In this document: piece by piece, positions 9,180 through 18,042 of the stretch
How the letters are laid out: every line of letters begins with the position of its first letter
How positions within the stretch are numbered: the first letter of the stretch is position 1
Origin: Frischella perrara
Lineage (GTDB): Bacteria; Pseudomonadota; Gammaproteobacteria; Enterobacterales; Orbaceae
Assembly (NCBI RefSeq): GCF_000807275.1
Contig: NZ_CP009056.1
Span: 682,001 to 746,000 of the forward strand
Length of the DNA stretch: 64,000 nucleotides
Direction of reading: 5' to 3'
Position numbers and translations under genes: made by a program
Notes under the pieces: model-generated
Seen by the model: the letters and a program-made list of their open reading frames with translations, nothing else
The model's database searches: none
Told to the model about the DNA's origin: nothing

Positions 9180-9953
9180 TTAATAACCGATTGATGCCCC
9201 CCCATCTAAGTTGATTGAGGCACCATTGATATAATTTGCGTTTTCACTTAATAAAAAAGCAATGGTTTGGCCAATTTCATCAACATCAGTGAATCGCTTT
9301 AATGGATTCATTTTCTTAAAATTATCATTTAATAATTCAGGTGTGGTATTTAAGGATTTAGCAAAATTAGTGGCTGTATTTTGCCAAGATTCAGATTCGG
9401 TTATCCAAGGGTTAACAACGTTTAGACAGATTCCATGATTACCTAAGTATTTTGAAGCCGCTTTTGTAAATCCTAAGAGCGCTGCGTTTACCGTACTATT
9501 AATAATGAAATCTGGATTAGGATCATAACAAAACGTACCATTAATAATGACGATTCTTCCTTTTATTTGATGTTCCTTCATTAACTTGGCTATATTTTTG
9601 GTCATGTTAATTGTCCCCCAAAGTTTGCTTTGGAATGACGTGTCCCAGTCTTGTTTAGTTGATGAAAAATAATCAATGGGTTCACCAAGACCAGCCGCAT
9701 TAACAAGACCATCAATGGACGTGTTTTGCCAAATTGATTGTAATTTTGATTCAATTTGATCCTCATCACTAATATCCATTGTATAAGTCATAATATTTCT
9801 ATTATTAGTTGCTTGTTCTAATTCTTGCTGTGTAGTAAATAACTTCTGTTGATTTCTTCCAACAAGAATAACGTTATAATTATTCTGTAAAAGTACCTTT
9901 GCAATTCCCTTGCCAATTGAACCTGAACCACCTGTGATCATGATTGTTTTCAT
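9180..9953 (-). CDS. SDR-family oxidoreductase lacking the usual Tyr-Lys pair
   Basis: 257 residues with a classical short-chain dehydrogenase fold: the nucleotide loop TGGSGSIGKG at residues 6-15, the NAAG-like VNAAGLG, and a C-terminal NGASINLDGG. The active-site helix, normally Ser with YxxxK, instead reads DFIINSTVNAALLGF, so the catalytic Tyr and Lys appear replaced by Asn and Asn. It may be a non-catalytic or mechanistically different member. Its ATG overlaps the end of the upstream MFS gene by four bases, so the two are translationally coupled. Confidence 0.8.
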   Translation of the reverse strand: MKTIMITGGSGSIGKGIAKVLLQNNYNVILVGRNQQKLFTTQQELEQATNNRNIMTYTMDISDEDQIESKLQSIWQNTSIDGLVNAAGLGEPIDYFSSTKQDWDTSFQSKLWGTINMTKNIAKLMKEHQIKGRIVIINGTFCYDPNPDFIINSTVNAALLGFTKAASKYLGNHGICLNVVNPWITESESWQNTATNFAKSLNTTPELLNDNFKKMNPLKRFTDVDEIGQTIAFLLSENANYINGASINLDGGASIGY

Positions 9954-11155
9954 TTTATTTTCCTTTTTAATAAATGATTACCTAATAACGCTAACGTTAT
10001 ATTTGTTAACGTGATAATTACGCAGGCTAAAACTAATCCCTGCCAATTCATATGCTCATATAAAATGCCTAATAGGTATGTGCCAATACTGCCTCCTGCT
10101 AAGCAAGACAATAGGTATAAAGAAGATATGGCGCCTCGTGAATTAAAGGGTACAATCTGATTAAGCATTGAAATGACAATTGGTTGAATACCAAAAACGA
10201 AAAGAAATAGACAAAAAATACCCATTGCTATGAAGAATAAATTTAGACTGTATCCGATTGTGATAACGGCAATGCCTACGCAAATTAAATAAATGACTAA
10301 TAGCCGATCTTTATTGATGAAATTTGATAGTTTACCCGTAATAATTGCGCCAATTACAGCGCTCAACCCGGCAACATTCAACCATCCTAAAACTGTTGAA
10401 GATAGGTTAAATAGTTCACCTTTTAAATAAAAGGTTAGAAATGAGGATAAGCCAAGATAAACAAAGAAAAGAAGAAAACCGACTAATAAATAAATAACGA
10501 CTGTTATATTGAGTAGTAATTTAGTTGCTGAAATATAAGTATTAATAATACTTGTATTATTCGTATCTTTTTTTGTGCTTTTTATTCCAAGGGGGATGAA
10601 AAAGCAAATTAAGATAATTAAACATGCATAAATAGTAAAAGCGATTTGCCAAGACCAAAAATCTGTCAACATGGCAACTATACTTCGACTAAAAATAATT
10701 CCGACAATTGAGGCGGATATCATAACTCCCATTGCTTGAGGTAATTTTTCATTAGGCGTGTTTTTCGCTGTATAGGCAAATAATGCCGCCGGAACGGAGG
10801 CGGCAAAAAAACCTATCAATGACATTACCAATAAATAAAGATTAAATGAATGAACGGTCCCAGATATAAATAAGCAAAATATTGTTCCAATACTACCGAA
10901 AAGAACTAATGGTTTTGTCGAGACTTTATCTGATAATGGACCATAAATAAAAAAGGAGATAGCATAAAAAAAACACGATAAACTGAAAATATTTCTGGCA
11001 TCAAGAATATCTATGTTGAAGCTTTTTGCAATTTCTTGAAATATTAATTGACTTATATAAACCGATCCCACTAAAAGAACGATTAATATGGCTGAAATGA
11101 TAATACTTGTATTTGATTGCTTTGGCTTGATTTCTGATAGTACACTTGATCCCAT
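9950..11155 (-). CDS. MFS transporter
   Basis: 401 residues with about 12 hydrophobic segments and the inter-helix loop PLSDKVSTKP after the second helix, typical of DHA1-type drug or metabolite exporters. It lies within the biosynthetic-looking operon, 15 bases after the thiolase gene and overlapping the SDR gene by four bases. A likely job is export of the operon's product; proton coupling is assumed from the family. Confidence 0.85.
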   Translation of the reverse strand: MGSSVLSEIKPKQSNTSIIISAILIVLLVGSVYISQLIFQEIAKSFNIDILDARNIFSLSCFFYAISFFIYGPLSDKVSTKPLVLFGSIGTIFCLFISGTVHSFNLYLLVMSLIGFFAASVPAALFAYTAKNTPNEKLPQAMGVMISASIVGIIFSRSIVAMLTDFWSWQIAFTIYACLIILICFFIPLGIKSTKKDTNNTSIINTYISATKLLLNITVVIYLLVGFLLFFVYLGLSSFLTFYLKGELFNLSSTVLGWLNVAGLSAVIGAIITGKLSNFINKDRLLVIYLICVGIAVITIGYSLNLFFIAMGIFCLFLFVFGIQPIVISMLNQIVPFNSRGAISSLYLLSCLAGGSIGTYLLGILYEHMNWQGLVLACVIITLTNITLALLGNHLLKRKIK

Positions 11156-11170
11156 AATCTTATTTCCTGT

Positions 11171-12346
11171 TTAATTGCGAATAATACTCATCGCTACGCC
11201 TTCGCCACCTCCAACGCATAGTGCAGCGATACCAGTACTGAGTTTTTTAGAGAATAATTGGTAGATAAGAGATACTAAAATACGGCAACCTGATGCACCG
11301 ATTGGGTGACCTAAAGCGATGGCTCCTCCATTAACATTAAGTTTTTCATCCGGTAGGTTTAATGTTTTTTGTGTAGCAATAGCTTGTGATGCAAAGGCTT
11401 CATTACATTCAAAGAGATCAATATCATTGATAGACTGACCTGTTTTTTCTAAGCAGGCTTGAATTGCACTAATCGAACCTAATCCCATCATTGCAGGATT
11501 GATACCGGTATTGGCAAATGCTGTGATAGATACTAATGGCTTTAATCCTAAGGATATCGCCCTTGATTTACTGCATATAATCACAGCAGCAGCGCCATCG
11601 TTTATTGGAGAGGAGTTACCCGCAGTAACCACACCATCTTTCTTGAATACAGGTTGTAGCGTTGATAATTTATTAAATGAAGTTTCCCTAGGTGACTCGT
11701 CTTTATCAATCACGATTTCACCTTTTTTAGTTGTTAATTTAATAGGCATGATTTCGCTGGAAAAAGCGCTATTTTGGATCGCCTTAAGTGCTTTATTTTG
11801 TGAAGAAAGTGCAAAACTATCTTGTTCTTCACGAGAAATGTTAAATTCTTCCGCAATATTTTCGGCGGTAATTCCCATGTGGTATTGGTTAAAAGCATCT
11901 GTTAAGCCATCATATAATAGTGTATCGACTAACTCTAAATGACCTAAACGGTTACCTTTCCTCCCTTTTTTAAGTACATGTGCAGCAGTGGACATGCTTT
12001 CTTGTCCTCCTGCAATAATCATTTGCGCATCGCCATTTCTAATTGCCTGAACAGCTAAATTAATTGCTACCAAACCTGAACCACAAACTTTATTAACAGT
12101 TAATCCTGTTACTCTCTCTGGTAACCCAGCTTTTAATGCTGTTTGTCTAGCGGGATTCTGCCCACACCCTGCTGTTAGGACTTGCCCCATTATTACTTGG
12201 TCTATTTCATCAACGGGAATGTTAGATTCATCAAGCATATATTTAATTAGCATAGCTCCCAATTCGGTTGCAGATAATTCTGAAAAAGCTCCCAAAAATC
12301 CTCCAATAGCTGTTCTTTTAGCTGCTACGATGACTATCTCTTCCAT
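11171..12346 (-). CDS. Thiolase (acetyl-CoA C-acetyltransferase)
   Basis: 391 residues, normal length. The nucleophile Cys is in VNKVCGSGLVAI (about residue 89), the catalytic His in GHPIGASG and the second Cys in CVGGGEG near the C-terminus. It should join two acyl-CoA units to a 3-ketoacyl-CoA or run in reverse. A G-rich ribosome site (TAGGGGGGG) lies just upstream. In this operon it could feed a 3-ketoacyl thioester to the AfsA-like protein; that link is inference. It resembles AtoB/PhbA rather than the FadA type. Confidence 0.9.
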   Translation of the reverse strand: MEEIVIVAAKRTAIGGFLGAFSELSATELGAMLIKYMLDESNIPVDEIDQVIMGQVLTAGCGQNPARQTALKAGLPERVTGLTVNKVCGSGLVAINLAVQAIRNGDAQMIIAGGQESMSTAAHVLKKGRKGNRLGHLELVDTLLYDGLTDAFNQYHMGITAENIAEEFNISREEQDSFALSSQNKALKAIQNSAFSSEIMPIKLTTKKGEIVIDKDESPRETSFNKLSTLQPVFKKDGVVTAGNSSPINDGAAAVIICSKSRAISLGLKPLVSITAFANTGINPAMMGLGSISAIQACLEKTGQSINDIDLFECNEAFASQAIATQKTLNLPDEKLNVNGGAIALGHPIGASGCRILVSLIYQLFSKKLSTGIAALCVGGGEGVAMSIIRN

Positions 12347-12408
12347 ATAGAACCCCCCCTATCCTTATGATATTTATAATTATTTTTCTTTTTTATTACT
12401 TTTTTACA

Positions 12409-13086
12409 TCATAAAACTGACCAATTATGATATTTAGCATGATTTAACATCGTACTGTTATTGCCAACGTAAACAGGGTTACCGACACAAGAAAGCATAT
12501 TTAGATCTGAAATATCATCGCCGTATCCATAACTCATGCTTAAATCTATTTTTTCTTTTAAAGCAAATTTCCTCATTGCTTTCGCTTTTCCTTCACCAAT
12601 TGTTTGTATTCCTTTAATTTTACCGGTCAAGAAACCCTGTACATCAACGATTGGTTGAACACAAAGAATGCCATCAACCTGAAAATATCTCGCAATGGGG
12701 TTTAGAAGCGGTAACATAGAACCCGAAACAAAAATGATTTTTTCACCTCTACTTTGATGTTTACGTAAACATTTGATTGTTTTACTAATAAATTTTCCTT
12801 TTGTAAGAACATTATCATCAAACCAACATTCACCTAAAACAATGAGCTCCGACATTTTCATACCTGATAAAAATTGGTAATACAGTGAGTTTAGTGCTTC
12901 TCTAGGCCAATCATTAGCTCTTGCTTGCTTGAAAGTTTGTTCAAACTTAAATTTTAAAAGGGTCAATTGTTTTTTTTCTGATAGATATTCAAAAAAATCA
13001 AACATACTTTTAACCGTTATTAATGTGTCATCAACATCAAAAAAAGCGGCCGATAATTGTGATGAATTACTCTTAACTGGCTTCAT
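12409..13086 (-). CDS. HAD-superfamily (subfamily IB) phosphatase
   Basis: 225 residues from the ATG at 13084-13086; a TTG 15 bases upstream is also possible. HAD motif I is FFDVDDTL with the nucleophile Asp, motif II is VSGSML, and motif III is YGDDISDLNML. It resembles SerB/CicA-type phosphatases acting on small phosphoesters. It overlaps the tautomerase gene by 14 bases. In butyrolactone pathways a phosphatase removes the phosphate contributed by dihydroxyacetone phosphate, so its presence beside an AfsA-like gene is suggestive. Confidence 0.85.
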   Translation of the reverse strand: MKPVKSNSSQLSAAFFDVDDTLITVKSMFDFFEYLSEKKQLTLLKFKFEQTFKQARANDWPREALNSLYYQFLSGMKMSELIVLGECWFDDNVLTKGKFISKTIKCLRKHQSRGEKIIFVSGSMLPLLNPIARYFQVDGILCVQPIVDVQGFLTGKIKGIQTIGEGKAKAMRKFALKEKIDLSMSYGYGDDISDLNMLSCVGNPVYVGNNSTMLNHAKYHNWSVL

Positions 13087-13315
13087 GTTGGCTATCCCCA
13101 AAATCCATCCGTCTACTTTTGGTCTTAAAATCCGGATCGTTTCCGACTACACCCGCATCAGACCAACGTGAAGGTTGAATTTCTTGAATACTGATCGAAA
13201 TTTTGTCGAGTGGACAGCCTAAGGTGTTATGCATAACACGGGTTATTTCTTCCAATAATTTTTTGGCTTTTTCATCACTATCTATTGGCCAAGTTGTAAT
13301 ATGAATATGTGGCAT
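13073..13315 (-). CDS. Tautomerase-family protein (4-oxalocrotonate tautomerase-like)
   Basis: 80 residues starting Met-Pro (MPHIHITTW), so removal of Met would expose the catalytic N-terminal proline of this superfamily. The helix EKAKKLLEEITRVMHNTLG and the strand ISISIQEIQPSRW fit the short 4-OT-like fold. It starts immediately after the stop of the upstream unknown gene and overlaps the phosphatase gene. It probably catalyses a keto-enol shift in the pathway. Confidence 0.85.
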   Translation of the reverse strand: MPHIHITTWPIDSDEKAKKLLEEITRVMHNTLGCPLDKISISIQEIQPSRWSDAGVVGNDPDFKTKSRRMDFGDSQHEAS

Positions 13316-14146
13316 TTATCTTCCCTGATGTGGTTGTGTTAAAAACGAATCAAATAAATCAGTCTGTTTTAGTTTTAGATGGGCATGAACATCTCCGCCT
13401 AATCCGAAATATCCAATAGCTCCGCCATATGATTGTTGAGAACTCATAAATAAGACGATTACATTAATAATTCTATTGCTGGTTGGATTCTGTTTGGGAA
13501 AAGGGTTATCCAAAATAGCGTAGTAGCTAGCATTGCCATTTTGGTCGGTTATAAAAACATTGGGGATGCCCAACGGTCCTGGTCTTGTTGGCTGATTAGG
13601 ATTAAGATCTTTTTCTCGCAAACTCATTACCGTGTAAAGACTATTTGGCACTAAATTTTTAAAAGTAAACTCGAATTTAGCTGAAAAACCATCCGTGCTT
13701 ATTTCTACGATTCCTTCAGCTTTAAGCCAATCGCTTAATAGGATTTTCGGTAATTTTCTCCGTCCATCACTTTCCCGATAGTCATATATATATCCTTCAT
13801 TTAATGGATAGCTTTGACGATGTATTTGCGCGGCGTTTGCGCATTGCTCAGGTGCAAATATCATTGGATAGTTATTTAATGGCAATGGTAAAGGTAATGT
13901 AAATAATTCTATTTCTGTCAGTCTATGTTCACTGGCATAATCTAATTCTTCTTGAATTAGATAAGGGGATATCTCTCCAAATCGTGATACAGTACTATTT
14001 TTTGAAACAATTGCCATTCCCCAAGAAATAGATTTATTCTCTCTAGCTAAGTTACCAACAACCACAAAGTCACCATTTTTATCTACAATTTCAGAGGGGG
14101 GATATAAAGGACCTTGTGTGGTTGGCGTTAATTGAAACTGAGTCAT
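13316..14146 (-). CDS. Unknown protein of the biosynthetic operon
   Basis: 276 residues, no signal peptide or membrane helix. The C-terminal half looks beta-rich: NLVPNSLYTVMSLRE, then PLGIPNVFITDQNGNASYYAIL, then GGAIGYFGLGGDVHAHLKL, which recalls a secreted beta-sandwich domain in which a 'NG.A.Y' strand is followed by a His-rich end. I do not recognise the family. It is tightly packed between the AfsA-like and tautomerase genes, so it belongs to the same pathway. Confidence 0.6.
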   Translation of the reverse strand: MTQFQLTPTTQGPLYPPSEIVDKNGDFVVVGNLARENKSISWGMAIVSKNSTVSRFGEISPYLIQEELDYASEHRLTEIELFTLPLPLPLNNYPMIFAPEQCANAAQIHRQSYPLNEGYIYDYRESDGRRKLPKILLSDWLKAEGIVEISTDGFSAKFEFTFKNLVPNSLYTVMSLREKDLNPNQPTRPGPLGIPNVFITDQNGNASYYAILDNPFPKQNPTSNRIINVIVLFMSSQQSYGGAIGYFGLGGDVHAHLKLKQTDLFDSFLTQPHQGR

Positions 14147-14160
14147 AAATATTCCCTTTT

Positions 14161-14910
14161 CTATGCAACTTTGATAAAACTATCTGTCAGATAAGAATTT
14201 AATACTTGGTTTGCTAATATTTTTTCTTTTTCTGAAATATTATTCATGGGATATACCGTAAAAGCACAATTCATAATTGCGCAAACTTTCTCCGCTTGTT
14301 TTATGCTTATTTTGGCTTGCATTTTGGTTCGATAACTATTTTTATTTATATCAATGGGCTCAAAATAAATTTGTGCCGGTAATGGAAATAAGAAATCTTC
14401 AAACTCAATATTCATGCTATTGATAATAAAATAGCTCTCTTGATCATTTTCAAAATCGAGATAAAACTCTTCTGTTATTGCAATAAAAGTCTGTCTAAAC
14501 GCTTCTGTAATGATCATTCCTTGTACATGGCAACCTGTTTGGTGATCGCCCATAAACATATTTCTTTCATCAATAATGAAAGGTAATTCAAATAGACATT
14601 CATTTAATTTTTTTGCTTTCCCAATCAAAACATTATGAATATTTTTTTTGTGGGTATATTTATTGGGTACTATTTCTTGACTATAAAATGATACCAGTGA
14701 AGTCATATCCAAATGTTCTGAATTATCCATTCCTTCTACAAAACCAATGACCTCTTCGCTTTTACAGCCTAGACCGGGCATTAAATAGCTTTTCTTAGCA
14801 AAAGTTTTTGCGGGTAATTGAGTCATTATTGAAAGTTGGCTCTGAGTAATTGTTCCATTTAGTTTTGCAAACTCCTCAAATTTATCACCTACAACGACTA
14901 GTTTTTTCAA
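14161..14910 (-). CDS. AfsA-like hotdog-fold protein
   Basis: 249 residues. The stretch THKKNIHNVLIGKAKKL followed by LPFIIDERNMFMGDH and HVQGMIITEAFRQ matches the core of the A-factor biosynthesis hotdog family (AfsA/ScbA/BarX), which joins a 3-ketoacyl chain to dihydroxyacetone phosphate in Streptomyces. The C-terminal part (MQAKISIKQAEKVCAIMNCAFTVYP) looks like a second hotdog strand set. It is a little shorter than the actinobacterial enzymes. It is the second gene of the operon. The family call is fairly firm; butyrolactone synthesis is inference. Confidence 0.7.
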   Translation of the reverse strand: MKKLVVVGDKFEEFAKLNGTITQSQLSIMTQLPAKTFAKKSYLMPGLGCKSEEVIGFVEGMDNSEHLDMTSLVSFYSQEIVPNKYTHKKNIHNVLIGKAKKLNECLFELPFIIDERNMFMGDHQTGCHVQGMIITEAFRQTFIAITEEFYLDFENDQESYFIINSMNIEFEDFLFPLPAQIYFEPIDINKNSYRTKMQAKISIKQAEKVCAIMNCAFTVYPMNNISEKEKILANQVLNSYLTDSFIKVA

Positions 14911-14944
14911 AATTTATCTCCTTATAATTTTGAATAGTGGAATA

Positions 14945-15565
14945 TTACATCCCTAATTTTTTGTAGACTTTTGTATAGAGACCTTCATTACCGCCCGTGA
15001 TGTAACTATCCCCAGCTTGAGTAATAATATTTTTGTAATGATCATTGGTGAATGGTTCCATGTATTCTTCAATTGAACCGTTAAAGCAAGAAATAAACAT
15101 GACGCCAGGAACTTGGCTTATAAGAGAATGATAGGCATCAAAAGAGTCAATTGTGTTTGAGTTGTTGCGAACTACTTCAAAAATAGTTTCATTACGCCAT
15201 TTTAAATATGCCTGATATGCGCTTGGTAATACTTCGACATGGCGAAGTTGAACATAATTAGTTTGTGGTATAGCCGTACGGGCTTTTATAGGACTTTCCA
15301 CATACCTAAGCAGTTCTCGTTTAATATCACCACGTAGGTAACAAGCATAATCTGAGAAAGCTAAAGCAAAACGGTTTTCATAATCTGTGAGTTCATTTAG
15401 TGAATTTAAACTAATAAATTCAATTAATTCGTCTCCATCTAGAGAAGAATAGAAACTGTTTTTATTCAACGTGATCGTTGCGTTTTTAGTTACAAAGTCT
15501 TGAATATTCTGTTCTTGTCCTTTTAGAACTGAATTACAATTTATCAATAGATATTGTGATATCAT
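14945..15565 (-). CDS. Unknown protein, first gene of the biosynthetic operon
   Basis: 206 residues, soluble. No family is recognised with confidence. The second half (YVQLRHVEVLPSAYQAYLKW, a helix, then PGVMFISCFNGSIEEY) could be a dimeric alpha-beta barrel like small monooxygenases or EthD-type proteins, but the match is weak. It opens the operon, 34 bases before the AfsA-like gene. Confidence 0.5.
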   Translation of the reverse strand: MISQYLLINCNSVLKGQEQNIQDFVTKNATITLNKNSFYSSLDGDELIEFISLNSLNELTDYENRFALAFSDYACYLRGDIKRELLRYVESPIKARTAIPQTNYVQLRHVEVLPSAYQAYLKWRNETIFEVVRNNSNTIDSFDAYHSLISQVPGVMFISCFNGSIEEYMEPFTNDHYKNIITQAGDSYITGGNEGLYTKVYKKLGM

Positions 15566-15891
15566 AATATTCCTTATTATTTTGATAATTTTATATTTTT
15601 TATGAAAAAGAAGTTAAAAGGATAAACAAAAATACATCGTTGCTAAATTACTTATTTTGCGATATGAAATTCATATCAAGGCTTCAACGCTGTTTGATAA
15701 AGAGAAATAAACGAAATTATCTGTGATAAAATTATTGGTCATTAAGTTAGTTAACTTATTAATAAATAAGATTAATTTCTGTTGTTGAAAGGTGTTTGTT
15801 TATAATAAAATTTACGCATATACATAATTATTTTTGTAGGTTTTGTGAAAAAGAATTAAATATAGAAGATGAGATTTTAATGGATAAAAAT
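15566..15891. other. Upstream region of the ten-gene operon
   Basis: An AT-rich gap with no convincing gene. It must hold the minus-strand promoter and any LysR-type operator for the operon; I see no single clear promoter match. Confidence 0.4.
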
Positions 15892-15932
15892 GTAAGAAAA
15901 TAACATGACTTGAGGTCTTGTCATTTTCTTAC
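15892..15932 (-). terminator. Intrinsic terminator after the EamA transporter
   Basis: GTAAGAAAAT at 15892-15901 pairs with ATTTTCTTAC at 15923-15932 across an interrupted stem; read on the minus strand it is followed by ATTTTT. It separates the transporter from the operon downstream. Confidence 0.7.
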
Positions 15933-15962
15933 TAATAATATTAATGCATGCAATTTAATATA

Positions 15963-16868
15963 TTAACTTTCTTTCACAACTATTCTGCTCGCTCTAGTAG
16001 CGTAAATCACACCACTAATCACTAAAATTGTTCCTACTAATTGTAAGATATTTGGGATTTGTCCTGTTACGGAGGAAATTAGCATTGCAAAGACGGGAAC
16101 TAGGTTAAAAAATATTGACGTTTTAGCGGCACCGAGTCTCTTTATACCGATATTCCAGAATAAGTAAGCTATTACAGCACCAGCAATGGCTAAATAAATT
16201 AATAAGAGATGATTTGCTAAAGAAATATGCGTTAACTGTTTTATTAAATCAGCTTGAAAGACTGTAAGCAGTACTATTCCCAGTGTACCAAATAGCATGG
16301 TGAAGGTTGTTGTTTGTAGTGGTGTTGAATTAAATATAAATTTACGACATCCTACGGTATAAGTTGCCCACGCTAAATTACCTAACATGATAATTAAATC
16401 TCCTGAGCTAAATTCTAATTGCAGTAAATTAGCGACATTGCCATTACTGATAACCAAAGTTACTCCTAATAAACTGATAAACATTCCTATTCCCTGTGAT
16501 TTTGTCATGTGATGTTTATCAATAATTGCAGCAATTAATGCGGTAGTTACGGGCGAAGTGGCCATAATGAGGGCACCATTTATGGGTGATGTCGTTTGTA
16601 ATCCAATAAAAAAGGCTAAATTAAACCCAGTGATACCACATAATCCTAATAGCAAAAACGGTTTCCAGTTGAGTTTAAATGTGACAATATTATTTTTGTC
16701 TCTGATAAGCATGTAGATGAAAATAACTAATGTCGCAATAATAAAACGTTCAGATGCGGCACACAGAGGAGCTACTTGTTGAACAACGATTGCTCCCACA
16801 TTAAAATTGGATCCCCAAAAAAATGTAGATAATATAACCAATATTATTGCGACATGATTATTTTTCAT
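15963..16868 (-). CDS. EamA/DMT-family transporter
   Basis: 301 residues with ten hydrophobic segments in two EamA repeats, opening with STFFWGSNFNVGA, the usual first-helix motif of RhaT/YdcZ-like exporters. It is divergent from a LysR gene and ends just before a terminator. Probably an inner-membrane metabolite exporter; substrate unknown. The LysR gene next to it may control it. Confidence 0.85.
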   Translation of the reverse strand: MKNNHVAIILVILSTFFWGSNFNVGAIVVQQVAPLCAASERFIIATLVIFIYMLIRDKNNIVTFKLNWKPFLLLGLCGITGFNLAFFIGLQTTSPINGALIMATSPVTTALIAAIIDKHHMTKSQGIGMFISLLGVTLVISNGNVANLLQLEFSSGDLIIMLGNLAWATYTVGCRKFIFNSTPLQTTTFTMLFGTLGIVLLTVFQADLIKQLTHISLANHLLLIYLAIAGAVIAYLFWNIGIKRLGAAKTSIFFNLVPVFAMLISSVTGQIPNILQLVGTILVISGVIYATRASRIVVKES

Positions 16869-17137
16869 TTTAATTTCCTTTTCTCCCTTAAAGAATAAAT
16901 AATTTTTTAAAATATAGATATTTCTTAATAAGTATCAGTACGTGTATATTGTTTCTTTCATGACAGTTATTTAGGCAATTTGTTTTTTAATACTTGCTTT
17001 AACACCAATAACAAAGATAATCATGAACACAATGATGTTTTAAAAAAATAAAAATATTGGTTAAATAAGTTACATTTAAGTTTATTTAGGAAGCATTTAT
17101 AATACAATAACCAAAAAAACAATTTTAAATTGCATAA

Positions 17138-18028
17138 ATGAAACAATCCCTAGATGATTTACTTATATTTATTAACGTTGTAAAAGAAGGTAGTATTGTT
17201 AAAGCGTCTAAGAAATTATCAATATCATCAGCTACTATAAGTAGACGTTTAACACAGTTAGAAGAAGCGATAGAGGGTCGTTTAATCCATAGAAGCAGTA
17301 GAAAGATTACGCTTACCACTTTAGGACGGATTTATAGTGATAAATTAACCCCTTTGCTTGAAGAGTTTGTTGAAGTAACAGAAAATTTAGATGAGTATCA
17401 TCATAAATTATCGGGCACGATAAGGATAACTGCGCCGACAAGCCTAACTTATCAATGGCTTACTAAATGTATTTTTTCTTTTATGAAAGCTTATCCAAGC
17501 ATTAAAATAGATTTATTAGCGACAAATCGGATTTTAGATTTAGATGATATGAATATTGATATCGCAATTCGGGTTGGAAATTTAACCGAGAATGATTGGA
17601 TAGCTAAAAAATTACTAGTATCAAACAATATATTATGTGCATCAAAAGCTTATATAAGCCAAATAAATGGCTGTTTGAATCCTGTTGACTTGTTGAATAA
17701 GAATTTAATAAATTCAGCAGATACGGTAAGTTGGTTATTGACGAATATTAAAACTGAAGAATCTTATGAAGTTCACGCTAAACCTTATTTAATTATTGAT
17801 GATACCAAGCTTATTATTGATGCAGCGAAGGAAGGTTTAGGCATTTGTTTTGTACCATCACAGTTTGTAACAGAAAGTATAGATAAAGATGAATTGGAAG
17901 TAGTTTTACCCGATTGGGGAGGTAATTCTAGACCGATATATTTACTATTTAAAGACAGAAATTATTTACCCAAGCGCGTAAGATTATTTAAGGAGTATAT
18001 TGAGAATTATATTAGTTTAATTACATAG
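17138..18028 (+). CDS. LysR-family transcriptional regulator
   Basis: 296 residues. The N-terminal winged helix-turn-helix spans about residues 5-63 (FINVVKEGSIVKASKKLSIS then TISRRLTQLEEAI), followed by a substrate-binding domain from about residue 88. A TATAAT box lies at 17098-17103, about 35 bases upstream; the ribosome site is weak. It is divergent from the EamA transporter and probably controls it or the operon beyond. The effector is not predictable. Confidence 0.88.
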   Translation: MKQSLDDLLIFINVVKEGSIVKASKKLSISSATISRRLTQLEEAIEGRLIHRSSRKITLTTLGRIYSDKLTPLLEEFVEVTENLDEYHHKLSGTIRITAPTSLTYQWLTKCIFSFMKAYPSIKIDLLATNRILDLDDMNIDIAIRVGNLTENDWIAKKLLVSNNILCASKAYISQINGCLNPVDLLNKNLINSADTVSWLLTNIKTEESYEVHAKPYLIIDDTKLIIDAAKEGLGICFVPSQFVTESIDKDELEVVLPDWGGNSRPIYLLFKDRNYLPKRVRLFKEYIENYISLIT

Positions 18029-18042
18029 GAGTTCTAAAAATT

